From positions 1 through 64,000 of the forward strand of contig SNVD02002464.1 of NCBI GenBank assembly GCA_013180625.2: 64,000 nt of DNA, read 5' to 3'. Within the stretch, counting starts at the first letter, position 1. Every line of letters begins with the position of its first letter. This DNA comes from Boswellia sacra. Taxonomy: Eukaryota; Streptophyta; Magnoliopsida; Sapindales; Burseraceae. The notes under the pieces were generated by a model. That model was not told where the DNA came from. It ran no database searches and saw only the letters and a program-made list of their open reading frames with translations. Of this stretch, positions 25,212 through 38,000 are shown piece by piece. A program made the position numbers and the translations under genes.

Positions 25212-26123
25212 TCAAGTCTTGGATAAAGTATCATCACTTGAGAAATCAAATGGACTCCAATTATTAAACAAAAGATTTGGATCTTGTACCGCTTCAGGCC
25301 CAAGCATCGGCTCTTGTGTTGCTTGAATGCTATGGTTTACCATCATTTGAGAATTCAGCCATAGCATCTCTTGAGGATTCATCCCTTCACTTGGCAATGG
25401 TGGAATTAACGCTTGAATATTATGATCACTAATTGTACTGTAAGTACTTGAACATAGTTGAACTCCATCTTGTTGATGCTTGTGATGAAATGAATCAAAT
25501 ACAGCAGAATACATCTGATCATTCTCTCCGAAATGAGTTGAGAGGGACAACTCTGCCAGAGACAAGCTTCCAACCACACCATTTTCTTCTGGTAGTAATT
25601 GAACTGTGCTATCCCAAGTTGTGCACGCTATGCTTGAAAACTCCAGAGATGGATCAAACTCACTAGGGAATTCTGGCATTGATTCAGAGGCTCCAGTACT
25701 ACTCTTATTGGTATCCGGTTGTTGATTCAAGAAATTTGCATAAACAAGTGCAAGATCAATATGCGAACCATCTTCAACTGTGGAAGAATTAATAGTGGAT
25801 TCAACCAACGAATTGACTTTGCTGCCATAAGCGTGCCCAACTGACCCATTAGCTCTAACCCCATATGCCAAACTTTTAGAGGAAACAGCAGCAGCATCAG
25901 TTGACAACCTTACAGACTTTCCTCTCCTGTTCTTCCGGCAACCGCCACCGACGGGAACGTTCCGCAGAGAGCCGCCTTTAGTCCAATACCTTCTACATCC
26001 CTTGCAAAAGTATCGCGGTTGTGTCAAGCTATAGTTGTTGTAGTAACAAAATTTGGTATTTGAAGAGCCACAACGTGGACAATTTGGTGATATTTCAACA
26101 TTAGGCTTCCACCCTCTGTCCAT
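25212..26123 (-). CDS. Dof zinc-finger transcription factor, DOF1.2/DOF3.5 type
   Basis: A plant-specific nuclear transcription factor that binds AAAG-core DNA. The single-exon frame has 303 residues from the ATG at 26123-26121 ([18 protein letters not shown]). The Dof finger spans about residues 13-66, with Cys15, Cys18, Cys40 and Cys43 as the CX2CX21CX2C zinc ligands, followed by basic [11 protein letters not shown]. Beyond the finger, [14 protein letters not shown] and the C-terminal [15 protein letters not shown] match the Arabidopsis DOF1.2 pattern as I remember it. The linker is rich in Ser and Asn, as in the family. A non-ATG in-frame extension of two codons upstream was not used. An overlapping upstream frame may limit translation. 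Intact, with no sign of decay. Confidence 0.93.
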   Translation of the reverse strand: MDRGWKPNVEISPNCPRCGSSNTKFCYYNNYSLTQPRYFCKGCRRYWTKGGSLRNVPVGGGCRKNRRGKSVRLSTDAAAVSSKSLAYGVRANGSVGHAYGSKVNSLVESTINSSTVEDGSHIDLALVYANFLNQQPDTNKSSTGASESMPEFPSEFDPSLEFSSIACTTWDSTVQLLPEENGVVGSLSLAELSLSTHFGENDQMYSAVFDSFHHKHQQDGVQLCSSTYSTISDHNIQALIPPLPSEGMNPQEMLWLNSQMMVNHSIQATQEPMLGPEAVQDPNLLFNNWSPFDFSSDDTLSKT

Positions 26124-26154
26124 TACCAATAGCCTTCAACTGCTTAGACTTCAT
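26101..26154 (-). CDS. Upstream ORF overlapping the Dof start
   Basis: An ATG at 26154-26152 opens a 17-codon frame ([17 protein letters not shown], then TAA at 26103-26101). It starts 31 bases before the Dof ATG, in another frame, and ends 20 bases inside the Dof coding region. It therefore overlaps the main start. Scanning ribosomes that use it would miss the Dof ATG unless they leak past. The reading is direct; a regulatory role is inferred. Confidence 0.5.
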   Translation of the reverse strand: MKSKQLKAIGNGQRVEA

Positions 26155-26159
26155 CAAAT

Positions 26160-26345
26160 TGCCTCAAAATCTATCTCTCCCTCTCCCTCTCTCTTTCCTC
26201 AGTTGAAGAGAGAGGCTGTCAGTTGGAGAGAATGAAACAATGTTAATTAGAGTTATAAGGAGTGATGTATGGGAATTGAAGTACGTGGGTAGTGCATTTG
26301 GTAAAGAATATTGAGTACAAAGAATATACCACGTCGAATAAACAT
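26160..26345 (-). promoter_or_regulatory. Dof 5' leader and proximal promoter
   Basis: On the minus strand a GA-rich leader (GGAAAGAGAGAGGGAGAGGG, 26180-26200) precedes the start, as in many plant leaders. A weak TATA-like CTTATAAC lies near 26255. Two ACGT-core sites occur upstream, CCACGTAC-type at about 26281-26289 and CGACGTGG at 26329-26336, typical bZIP or ABA-response cores. The TSS is not determinable by eye. Confidence 0.4.
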
Positions 26346-26388
26346 TTATTTCATAAACTATCATTCATATTGGAGATTATAATAAACA

Positions 26389-26390
<2 letters not shown>

Positions 26391-26452
<62 letters not shown>
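26391..26452. repeat. AAT trinucleotide microsatellite
   Basis: About 20 uninterrupted copies, some 270 bases upstream of the Dof start codon. Length variation is likely. Confidence 0.98.
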
Positions 26453-26454
<2 letters not shown>

Positions 26455-26804
26455 AATCACAACATAAATTTATGAGTTAATTATTATAATGACTAACTTG
26501 AGAGGTTTTTTTAAGTTTTAATAAAGTCTTTATGTTTTTGCCGTAATTATGTTTAACTTTAAGAGACAAAAATTCTGCTCTAAAAAAAGTTAGAAAACAT
26601 TAAAAAAATATTGTTGTCCAGTCTTGAGTTGACGAGCAATTTACCAAGTACTAAATATTATTTCGTCATTGATGAGTAACACTCATCATCTTGAAATACG
26701 TCTCTATCAATATCAACAGAGGTTCATCAACTCGGCTTCTTTGATAAGCGCAGATTTATTATCTATAAGGGGTGTATTCTATATTAGATATTAAACTTGA
26801 TTAG

Positions 26805-26806
<2 letters not shown>

Positions 26807-26853
<47 letters not shown>
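26807..26853. repeat. TA microsatellite
   Basis: An uninterrupted TA run in the Dof-VIR intergenic region. Confidence 0.97.
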
Positions 26854-26856
<3 letters not shown>

Positions 26857-27017
26857 TAGGGCTTTGCTATAAATAAAAGAAGCCCCTCCAACGTAATTAT
26901 TTTTACGTATTGTTATGAATTTTAATTGATATGATATATTCATACGTTTATCACGCCGTACTTAATCTTAAACCAAACAATAATAAAACTTCAATGCAAA
27001 GATTTATTGGGAAAAAT

Positions 27018-27336
27018 TTATGAGTTATAGTTAGAATTAGTACAAAAAAAAAAGCACATGAAAGTGTTTGGGGTCTTGGAATGTGGATGCAGGTAGGCAT
27101 GGTAGCACATGGGAATGAAGTCAAATGGGCAAGCAAGTTGGGGTTCCGGTGCCGTCAAGGACGATGGGATGGCAAGTAATGATAACAGCCCCGAAGGCAA
27201 ATACAAGGTGTCGGTGTTTTCTAATGCTTGGCTTAATGCTATTGGTGGGATTGAAGGTAGTTTAGGAAGCAAATGCCTCGAGAATACCGTTCAGGCTCCT
27301 TGCAACAGCGGACAGAAGAGATTTCAATTAAATTAA
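27018..27336. other. Stretch open on both strands, unidentified
   Basis: The minus strand is open as an 84-codon frame (KLPSIPPIALSQALENTDTL, then LPSGLLSLLAIPSSL). The plus strand is open for 75 codons (KSNGQASWGSGAVKDDG). The sequence is more GC-rich than its surroundings and looks protein-derived, perhaps a decayed exon. I do not recognise a family on either strand and cannot choose a strand. Confidence 0.35.
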
Positions 27337-28599
27337 CAAGAATAAACTCCAATTCATGTTCATCTGCTCGTGCAGGTTAATAATGTCCTCATTTCAAATA
27401 AAATTAGACTTGCCCTTGTAGAGTGGGATTCGGATTTTGGATTAATAAATATGTTTGTAAGCCCTGCAACATTGCTCGGGATTTGTTTTGTGATTTCCGC
27501 CCGAATGGATTGGATAGATTGTACTCGTGTTAAAAGAAAAAAAAAGTAATAATAACAATTCATTCTTGTTTGTTTTACCAATTTTTGCTTATATGATAAT
27601 CACTTTATCAGAATTCTGCTGCAAGTGGGTAGCACAAATGAAAGCTACTAATTATTATGATAACCATTGAAATGAATAAATGATAAATAAGTTTCTAACA
27701 ATGGTGTTATACCTATTGAGAGACAACATGAAACGTGACCCGTTGGTTGGTTGAGTTTAAATTAGTTTGCAATCCAAAATTTTCACGAAAGTTCGTATTT
27801 GGAGTGATTGACTGTCGAATAATTAAGTTATTTACCGAATTGGGTAGGAACCCAGATAACTCTCAATTCGAAATTTAGAGAGTGAAAAAGAAAGGAAAAT
27901 GATAAAATTAATAGGCAGGATTAATGAAAGATTGCAGAGGGCGCGGTGGCACGTGAGAAGTGTTTCTTAAAGGAGGAATGTCTTCTTTTGGTCGGTAGTG
28001 AAAGCAACTTAAAGTAGTATATCTGGGATCATGGGCTTCTTGGATCATGCAGCCTTGCAGATTTCATTATTTATATGCTTTGCAAACCTGAGAATTACAT
28101 TATTATTTGTTGTTGAGCCCTTCTTCTCATCTGGAGCATCACAATTCACAACTCCAAGAAATCGTTAATTTCAATAGGTTCTCTAGGTGGTTTAAGGTTA
28201 CACTTTAAGAATAAACATGATTTTAAAATAAATAATACCATTAAATTACTATGCACCAAAGACCGTGAATCAGATAAATTTAAATTACAATAATATAAGT
28301 CATATATAAATAAAAAAATTGAGATGTCCCCGCAATCCAATTTATCTTTGGAAATCAAGTTTATTAGGTAAATTCTAACCACAAATCACAGGCTTTTAAG
28401 CTGCCACCTTAGAAGGTTTAAGTTGCTTTGAATTCTTACCTATTATGAAAACATTTGTAGTTTGGGAGTCAAGCTCTCGAAAGAAGCCAGCAAGACAACT
28501 CAACCTAGTCAGCAAAAGAGGTCCAGTACAAAACAACAGTATAAGCAAACTACTTCTGATTGAATCAGCAATAACATTGGGAGGTGAACACCAGTACTT

Positions 28600-29069
28600 C
28601 GAGCTTCTTGAATAAGTTTCCAAGTATATATTCACATTTCAAGGAAATAATGTACTTTACAAGGTCAATTTGAGTAACACAACAATGCCCTCTTTTGGGT
28701 TAACCAGACAGCCAGTTTCAAAGTACAACAACGACCTAATAGCCCACATTTTCAGGTCGTCAAGTGCCATACCATCAGCTAGAAAAACAAAGGAAACTAC
28801 AGATTGTAAGCATTTACTGCTAATGAATAATAAAATTAGAAGATAAAATGAAGGAATATCAATAAATCTCAATAAAAATGTACATATTATAGTACATGAA
28901 AAATAGTACAGGATTAATTTGACAAAAAAATGATTGGTGAATGGTTGCCGCGTGAAAGCATGGATGCCCTTCACAACATGGAATGACTCGAAGATAACCT
29001 TGATTCACTGGATACATCTGCAGCCTTAAACCATCCTCCCAAGAAAGAAGAGCTTCCATATCGTGTCTG
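28600..29069 (-). other. Probable VIRILIZER 3' untranslated region
   Basis: Downstream of the VIR stop codon (TAG at 29072-29070). Short minus-strand open stretches here do not match the family and are treated as chance. The polyadenylation point is uncertain; it may extend to about 28350. Confidence 0.4.
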
Positions 29070-32000
29070 CTACAGCTGTCCCAACCTTTCCTGTTAAACA
29101 GCAAGATGACCAGAGAACTTAAACATTATAGTGATTAAGTATGAACCAGAATTCTATTGACAAAAACATTCTTAATCTAGTTAAGAGAAGCTGAAATTTT
29201 AAAACCCCATGAAAGTTTGGGATCAAAGGAAGTAATTTATCATCCTCGTACGCTGGAGGCGATTACCTGCTTCATTTGATTCCAACCACGCCTAGTGAGG
29301 TTGTAGATACATTTATTGATGTGACCCTTTACCCCATGACTATAAATAATCCTTTAATACCCATCAAGTACATAACCAGCAATATCACCACTACAACAAT
29401 TGGCAACGATTATCCCTACCATCACTAAATCTAACCATAACCATCATGACAATCATCAAAGTCCCACCACCTGAACACTATCAGCATAACCAACAAGACC
29501 GCCACAATCTAGGAAATGATGTGGCCAAGACGACTGCCATTGATTAGGTGAGAACTGGTGCTCCATCACAACACACTACCAAAAAAAAAAAAAAAAATTG
29601 ACTACTAATAACAGTCATTGTTGCAAGTCAAGACCATCATCATCAGTATCACCCCTAAGCGGCAATCGACATAAATTATTGCTACCACAACGTTACCACT
29701 ATCAATATTTCAATGATCTAATGCATTTGCGAGTACACCATCATTCATACTCAAAATTAAATTGTATGACGTCAACCTTTTAAATTTAGGCAGTTCCATA
29801 AATCCAGTCGCAATTGTTCTAAGCCCTAATATTTTCAACACTGAATTTTCAGATTTATAAAACATCAGCAAAGCAAACCAGAAAAAACCAAAATCAGAGA
29901 AATGAAATGAAATCCTGTCTAGTGTTTCATGTTCCATCATCTCTCTTGCCTCTGTTTTTATGCCTATCAGCAATATATCCAATCACTTTGAAAGAAGGGA
30001 AAGATCTGGAAAATTAAACCAAAAAAAAAAACTCTTTTAAGTAATCGAAACCTGAAGCATCTGCATTAATTTTGGATGCTGCTCCAAAAGCTGGCAAAGT
30101 TTATCTCGGTCACTCAGCAAAGACTGCAATGGAAAAAAAAAAAAAAAAAAACCATGACAAAACAATCAGAAAGAGTAAACGTAAAGTCTACAAGAATATT
30201 CAACAAATTAAATAAAGAAGAAAAAATGAATTTATGAAATCTTTAGCAATAGTTGATGGGAAAAAAAAAACCTGAATAGCTTCTGGGGACTTGAAATACT
30301 CATGTAATGACAGTCCTGAATCTTGTTGCTGCTGGGTTGCAACATCCCCTTGGGGATGTAGAACTTGGGATGGAGCACGTTCAACTTGCAGTTGCTGCTG
30401 TGCTGGTGAAAAGTCTTGCTGTTGGGATTGATAATAAGTATGAACTGGAGAAACTTGTGGTGGCTGCAACACTTGTAGTGGATGGACTTGCATTTGCACA
30501 GGGCTCTGCAGAGACATGCCTTGTTCCAACTGTTGTGAAGCTTGCATTGGTGGTCTAAGATGCTGAGGTGGTTGCTGAGGACGTGGAACCTGTGGGGGCT
30601 GCAAAGGCTGCAACTGAGCTAGGGAATGCATTGACTGAATGGAAGGCTGAGAAATGGAGAGATTCTGCATGATATTTGGTTGGTTTTCGCCTTGCTGCTG
30701 TGTTGGTGTGCTTCCGTAAAGAGTTACAGGGACTGATGCTGGCCTATTGAAGACTAAGGGTGGCATGAGGGGAGGTGGTGGATAAGCCGCTAGTCCAGCG
30801 GCTGATGCAGAAACACTAACTATCTGGGCCTGGGGAAGCTCAGTTGTTCCAACATTTGTCTGATTGTATATGGACATTGAAGTTGAAGTTTTCAAAGATG
30901 ATAAATTATAAGGGCTAGATGAAAATGGAGCTGGTGTTGGAGGAAGTGGAGGCCTGGCAGATCCACTGTTATGGGAAGATGATAAAGGTGCAGAATTGCC
31001 ACTAAGTGCTGATAAATAATCTGTCTGAACCTGCAAGAAAGAAAGATTGGGTGATCACTGAAAGTAAATATAACAGTGGAGAGAAGATGGCAAACCCGTG
31101 GCCAAAATTTGTGAAACAAAGGAGATACTCCCTTACTTGCAAGGCTGCAGGAACTAGCAGCTGTGTTTCTGCCATAGAATTCACAAATGGGGAAGATTGA
31201 CTAGGGACAGAATCGGAAGTGTGAGAAATTACAGGCAAGACTGTTTGTGGATGTGGCATTGGTGGTAAAGGTGGTTGATTCAGCATAACTTTTTGGTCAT
31301 AAAGTCCTCGTGAACCAGAAACTACTGGAACATTACCAACAAGCTGCGGACTGTGCTTTAGGTAGAAATTTTGTGGAGTCATCCTAGAATCAATAGGCAT
31401 TGATGATGCTGGCGTACTATTGTAGTGAGAGGCAGAAAACCCAGAACCATTTACTGCTGCACCAGCATCAAAACCACTAGAGGTCTTAACTGTAATTACA
31501 TTCTTTGAGTCATCAGATTGTTCAAAATATTTCTTTTCTGAAGAAACACTCGGTTCTCGAGTCAAGGGCACGTCAGGGCGTGAGACTGACATCCTGGAAG
31601 AAAATTCACTCTGAGTGTTTTCATCAGCATTAGATGCTAATGGTGTACCCATACGAGAAAATTGACTATTTTCATTGACATCACTCTCTGTCTCTTCAAC
31701 AATTGAGTGTGGAGAACTTTGCTCAACCATGACAGAGGCAGGCTGCTGCAGATTATCATCCAGCTGAGGGAATGGCAATTTGTCATCAGGTTCCGACTCC
31801 TCATCATCGAAGACAATATCAATTCCATGGAGATCATCATCAAGATCTGTCTTCAACTGCTTAGATTGGTCAACCTTTTCTTTTTGGGCATCACTTGCAG
31901 GAGCTGCATTCTTCACTTGTGCCGCTGGCTCCCCAACTACTGTTACTATACGTTTCTGGCGCTCCCTTTCTCTAGCCATAAATTCATCAACATGCACTGA

Positions 32001-35000
32001 TGGAGCTCTTCCACCAGCACATCCAACTCTCTGAGCTACTATTACATTAGAATTAGCAACACCATCAGCACTCCTTTCTTTTGCAATGTAGTCATCCACA
32101 TGCAAAGATGGCGCCCTGCTGGTGTTTGGTTTCCGCTGCCGGAAGGAATCCCTCCGAGAAGGACCAGAAGGGGCTGTTGATGGACCCAAACCACGTGAAA
32201 ATGTATTTTGGGTGGTTTCACCCAGTGAATTCTCGCCTTTAGTACGCCTAGTCAAGCCTTCTACCGGTGGCATTTTCCTTTTCGCAGGAAGAGTTGTTTG
32301 TGACAATCTATCAGGTAATGTTTCTGGACATTCCCATGAAAACTTGTCTTCAAATCCTACCAAGTAAAGATTATCATCAGCCCTCTCAGCACTGTCATCC
32401 ACCAGTTGATGTATATTTGAAGGAACCGGAATGTCATTTGATGACAAAAGAGTTCCTTCAGTACCGATGATATCGTCAATATTAACTGAGCCAGTAGGGT
32501 TTTGCAACAACATCAACAATGCCCCCACAAAATTTGAAACCTATTACACCAGTAGTTAAGAAAACTTCAAAATATAAATCAAGGGAAAACGAAGAATTTC
32601 AGAAAGACAGATTCCTAATAAGTTACAACACATACCTGACACAAGATGGTCTGCAAGTCAGGGGTAGCCAAGAAGTCACCACCATCATTGATCTTTGAAC
32701 TCAAAACATTAGCCATTTTCCAAATGTAGTTTATGTTTTCTTCAGGAAAGCCTTCAGACCCACTCTTCTCATCAGGAAGCCCAAAAAGGTATTTTAATGC
32801 AGACACCCCATCCTTGTTCACACTAACCAAGAGGGCAAACCAATAGTTAAGAGAGTGAAACAGAATCAAGCCTATTGAAGACCAAAAAAGTAGCTCTTGG
32901 AACCATTCAGTCAAACACTGTAGCATGAACCAAGTTTATAAGAGATGAAACAAAGGTTCAGAAAACAAAACAGTGGGAAATTCTGAAATACCATCTGCAG
33001 CATGTCAGAATATTATGAAATAGCAGAAAGTACCTAGAATACTGGGCCTGAAGAGGAGCAGATGCTGATGTTACACAATGGCATGTGCCATTATTATAAT
33101 TAAAAAAAACCCCATAATTGTTAAATAATTTTAGTGTTAGAAGATATCATAACTACTCTGCAAATCTTTCTTATACCCTACAAGGCTACACCAAACCAGT
33201 TGACCTATTTGACAAGCTATGCCCTACAACTGACAAAGTTTGCTTCGTAATCCCAACCGTTCACAGAACATCTTGACTTGTTTCATGAAATCTTGTAAAA
33301 CAAGGTCAAAACAGTAACTGACAAAAGAAAAACGAAGAAAGTTCTCTTATTTGCAGAACATACATAGCTCAAAGAAAGATTGCAGTTTTTGCAATTAAAA
33401 AGACGATACAAACTAGTTTTATTCAACGATAGAGATATTAAAATCTATTGCCCTTAATAATGTAGCCAATTATCAAGGCGGACCGACCTTTTTCCATCTA
33501 TGCAAAAGCACAGAGAACCTAGAGAAAGTGCAGTGATGGCCTCAATTGCATAAGTTGACAAGCCCTCTTTTGAATCCACTGATTTTAACAACTTTGTCCA
33601 GCAACTTAATAAAGGAGGATTCTTTCTCCATTCAAACTCGTTAAGAAGGCTAAGATTCCCATTCCTTTCATGTCTTCTCCCTGAATCAAATTCTTCAAGA
33701 GTAGAGCGAGTATGGCTTACAGTAGAAACTAACGCACCTTGACCTTCAGGGCAAGAAACTAATTCCTTGAAAGCTGAGAGACAAGAGACTAATTCTTTTC
33801 CAACAGGTAGGACCTGAAAAAAACAATATTCTCCATACCAATAACATTGTAACAAACACTTCTTTCTATAACTGCCAAATGTAAAACATTCTCTGATATT
33901 CTTTCAAGCATATAAAATTCATTAAGAAAATTCCTGAAAGAAAAATTTTTCAGTGACACAAATAATACAATCAAATAAAAAAAATCTACTAAATCATTTT
34001 GGTCTTTGACGCTGAAGCCCACATATCTTTCATTAGAAAAACTAGAAGACAAAAATGCAATAACCAACTTCTAACAACTGCTTCAGAGATAGTGATTAGC
34101 ATGAAAAACTTATAAGTATCAATTTGAACTTAAAAAGAAATAATACCTGACAAAACTTAAGGACATATGGGAAAATTAATGAACAGTCTTCAGAACTCAA
34201 ATCTTCAAACTCATACCTAGTAAATCAACAAAGTAATTCAATGAATACATTGAACTTTTCCACAAAGGAAAACATGAAAAAGAAAAAGAAAAAGAAAAAA
34301 GCACATAACACATGTCATCTACTCACAAATCATGTCTCCCAGATAGAGGTGGTCGAGAATTACAAAGCAGTGAGAAAGCTTTGAATACAGGGAGGCACCA
34401 ACTAGTTAAGGTAAAACCACATTTAGCAAAATTTGTGTAGTCTGAAATCTGTTTTCCATCTGCATCAGCAGCATCAAGGCACTTCTCCAGCACTTCCATT
34501 AGCATTTGGATAATACCCTCCTTTAACAATAGTGCCTGGTGGAGAATATAGTCATTGCACAGAAAATAAGTCACTGATAAACTGAGAGGGGGAGGAAATT
34601 GGGGAGCATTGAGACAGATATTTATAAACCTTAGCACATGGATGTTCCAACAAGCTAGCAAGGAAATCAAGAAACTGGTGAACCTGAAAAGAGAAAAAAG
34701 CCATATCAAGCATACCAGACTCACAAATAGTTAAACTATAACATGTGAATAATAGAATCACCTTGTACACATCCATGTCTGATGAAGGAGATGAGTCAGA
34801 AAAACTAACACGGGTCCATGATAACATGGGCCGTAGAAGCGTAGAAGCATTTTCAGTTTTTAAGCAAGCAATACGTATTATAAGAACTCGAAGCATGTCT
34901 TGTATGACTATCAATGCCTGTTAAGAAATCATATCACCAGATACGCACAAAGTAAAATAAAATAAAGTTTCTCTTCAAATTGAATTAGAAGTTTGACTTA

Positions 35001-38000
35001 GAATTGAAGTACCATAGAAGAGAATGACATCATATCAAAAGGAAAGTCTTGGGGAAAGAACACATACAGAAATAGCATAATGTTGGATTATCTGTGCAAT
35101 TTTGTCAAGGTGCGGTCTCAATTGGCTAAGCAGCTTCTCAAGGTGTCCAGGTTCTAGATACCAATCAACCTGTTTCTCCTTCTGAGGTCCCAACAACGAA
35201 CCCACAGCTAATGTTCTTAGGGCACTCAACAAGGGCATTCCATTCCTCCAAAGCCAGACACCTTCTTCAGGAAAAAAATCATTCTTGTAATGCAAAAAAG
35301 ATGAACAAAAAGCTCGTCAAATTGGGCAACTCCAGGAGGTTTTGATTATAAGGATTTTTCACGACTATGTAATAAGACAAATCAGGCAATCAAGTAAATA
35401 ACTTCAGCAAAGAAATTCACAATAAGTTGTCATTAATCTGTGAGACTATGATTTTGGTGAAATATAAATGCATTTGAACACAAAAAGTTATTGATTTCAT
35501 GTTATTAGCAAGCTTTTGAAAGAACAAATTAAAATGGATAACTTGCATACCAAAAGACAGAGCAAACTGCAGGTCTCCTTTGGACCCAAAGCCAGCAATG
35601 AAGTAGTTTGAACACTGGCAAGAAGAGTGTGGAAAAGTCCAGGAGTCCAGCCATATATTGGCCAGAAGGCAAGAGTGGACACAACAAGATGGCAGACTGC
35701 TCCAAACCCAAGGGCTGAATTAGGATAAGGAGTGGAAAAGTCAGCTGCACAAGCAGCTAGTTTTGGGCTGCAATTACAAAATCCACTCAATTATATACCA
35801 AGTAAATAATTTGACTATCAAAAAGAAAACAGGAGAAAGTTGAATACCTAACTTCTCGATGCAAACGCAGGAGGGCGTTCATCAATTTTGTATTTTTATG
35901 CTGCTCGTTAGCTTCCTACAGACATAGCACTGAAACTATTCAATTCTTATAGAAATTTAAGGAATGCATGTCATACAGAGTGACAACTTCCCTAATAGAA
36001 AGAAGACTGAATTCCTGAATAAGCCCTCTTTCAAATAAGCATAGGTAGCCTGACTATATTACAATGCCTCCAAATAAATCACATAGAGGCCTTTCCAGTG
36101 GCAAATCAGAAGTTTATAGCAACCGTGTCACATATACAAATCAAGTGGCAATGTCACATAGTCCTTCCAAATATATCAAAGACTCAAATTAATAATGGAA
36201 CAAACCTGTAATCTCTGCAGAAGGCTGATTAGCAATACCAAAGATGGAACCAAAAGATCAACTAAGCTTTGTTCACGATTACGTTCCAATAGTAAATCAG
36301 ACGAAGAATTGCACTCTGTTCCATCATCAACAAGGTAATCTGTAGAAGACAGCAAAGTCAAATGGTTCAATATGGCAGATAATCATTGAGCACAGCATAT
36401 GATTGTTGACTATAAACTTTTTACGACAGTGATGCCACAAAGATCCATGACTATACAATTGACTTTAAACGGTATATCCAACTACTTACCATAACTGTTC
36501 GAGGATCTCTCCAGCATGAACCTGCAGTTAACCAAAATTGCATAGATAACTGTTACAGCACCTTCATCATACAGGGCAGAAGAAACAGTCTACATTGAAG
36601 AAGATGAAGAAGAATCAGATAAGAAAACCAATGGTGAAACAAGAAACCCTACATTACTATTATAAGACAAAAAACAGACGACTATATACCGAGTTCTCTG
36701 AAATAAATGCTAAAATTCTAAGTGCTGTTGTCAGCTGTGCTATGGAAGAGTCACGAAGAGTTACACCATCAAAAGACTTTTCAGAAATTATTTTTACAAG
36801 ATTCTCCATAACATTAAAATCAGAACCACTTGATGATTCTCCAGTGCCATTTTCAACATCCATCATATCTGACACAAGAATGCTGGTTGAGGTTAGGTGA
36901 GCATCCCCTCCAGAAGCTAACACAGCAGCATACCGCAGGAGACCAATAACCCCATTTTTTTGATAAACTATACCAGCATCAATCCATTCTAATAGCCGTG
37001 TGGGAGCATCTTTCCTATTGGACCCAGGAGAAGAGGAATGTAGAGCCTTGTGAAGTTCCATGGCATGTCCAATCCAAGAACCCAAAGAGGATGCAGTTGA
37101 ATCAGTAACAATGACTTCAAAAATCTCAGCAGCCGAGTGCAGAATGGCAAGATTAAGAGGTGAAGCTCCTGAACAGCCAGAAATTCATCCAGTGCAAGTA
37201 TATTAGATTAGAAAAACCAGAAAGTCTCCACCCAGTTCAAACTTAATATAGAGCATTTGGGACTACCACTATTTTTAGTTACTGACTCCAATTCCTTTGC
37301 AGAATGTAAAGCTTCAATCAATATTGAAACAACCTACAAAAAACTTGAAGTGTTAAAGCCTGTAACCTTACGGAAAATGTTATACACTACAAATGCAGCA
37401 TTCATTAAAAAAAAAAAAAAAACTCTCAGGATTGCAGCAGGAACATGGCTTTCCAAATTAACTTCCTTTAGGGGCAGCTCAGGTCATAGATAATCACAAA
37501 TTTTATAAGCCTAAAAAAAAGATTAATGTGGTAAGAGTAAAAAAATATAAATTTGACAAAGAGCAGAAGTTCCAATATAAGGAGAGTAAAAGAAAATGAT
37601 CATAAATTCACCAACGACTACTATGGAGATAAATATATTAACAAACTAGCTTCCATTTAATTGGCAAAACATGACAAGTACAGCATTGAAACTGAGTATC
37701 CCATTGTAACGGTAAATATGGCTTTTAATAGCATATCCATTTAATACCTCAGGAAAAAACCCTAGTGCAAGCAAAGCTTGGCGTCCACAATCAGATCTAC
37801 AAAATGCATACAAGTGGAAAGGTTAAAACCGATAATGTTGTATTAAAAAGTCCAATCAGCTACAGGCATGAACAAGTTTAACCTCGAGATACCACAAAGT
37901 TCCCACAACACCCATAAAAATTCCTCGGAGTGTGGGGTTGATGTAAGCAAACGATCACTGGCATTAACCTGTGCCATAACATGGGAAACAATATAATTAG

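Larger units (their letters stand above)
26460..28600. other. Intergenic region between Dof promoter and VIRILIZER 3' end
   Basis: Contains a TA run (26807-26853) and an open stretch at 27018-27336. Otherwise no gene is seen. The part right of about 28350 may belong to the VIRILIZER 3' untranslated region; an AATAAA is present on the minus strand near 28358. Confidence 0.5.

Noticed and set aside
26124..26129. Two-codon longer Dof start
   Set aside because: The extension would begin at TTG; the first in-frame ATG is at 26123.
28396..29104. Minus-strand open frames after the VIRILIZER stop
   Set aside because: They do not match the family and lie in the probable 3' untranslated region or across the last splice site.
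31006..32470. Plus-strand open frames over VIRILIZER exon 25
   Set aside because: Shadows of the 1404-base coding exon on the other strand.
36490..36521. A 32-base micro-exon in VIRILIZER
   Set aside because: The internal CAG is not the acceptor; the family sequence continues upstream (ALYDEGAVTVIYAILVN), so the exon is 36490-36589 and the phase then fits.
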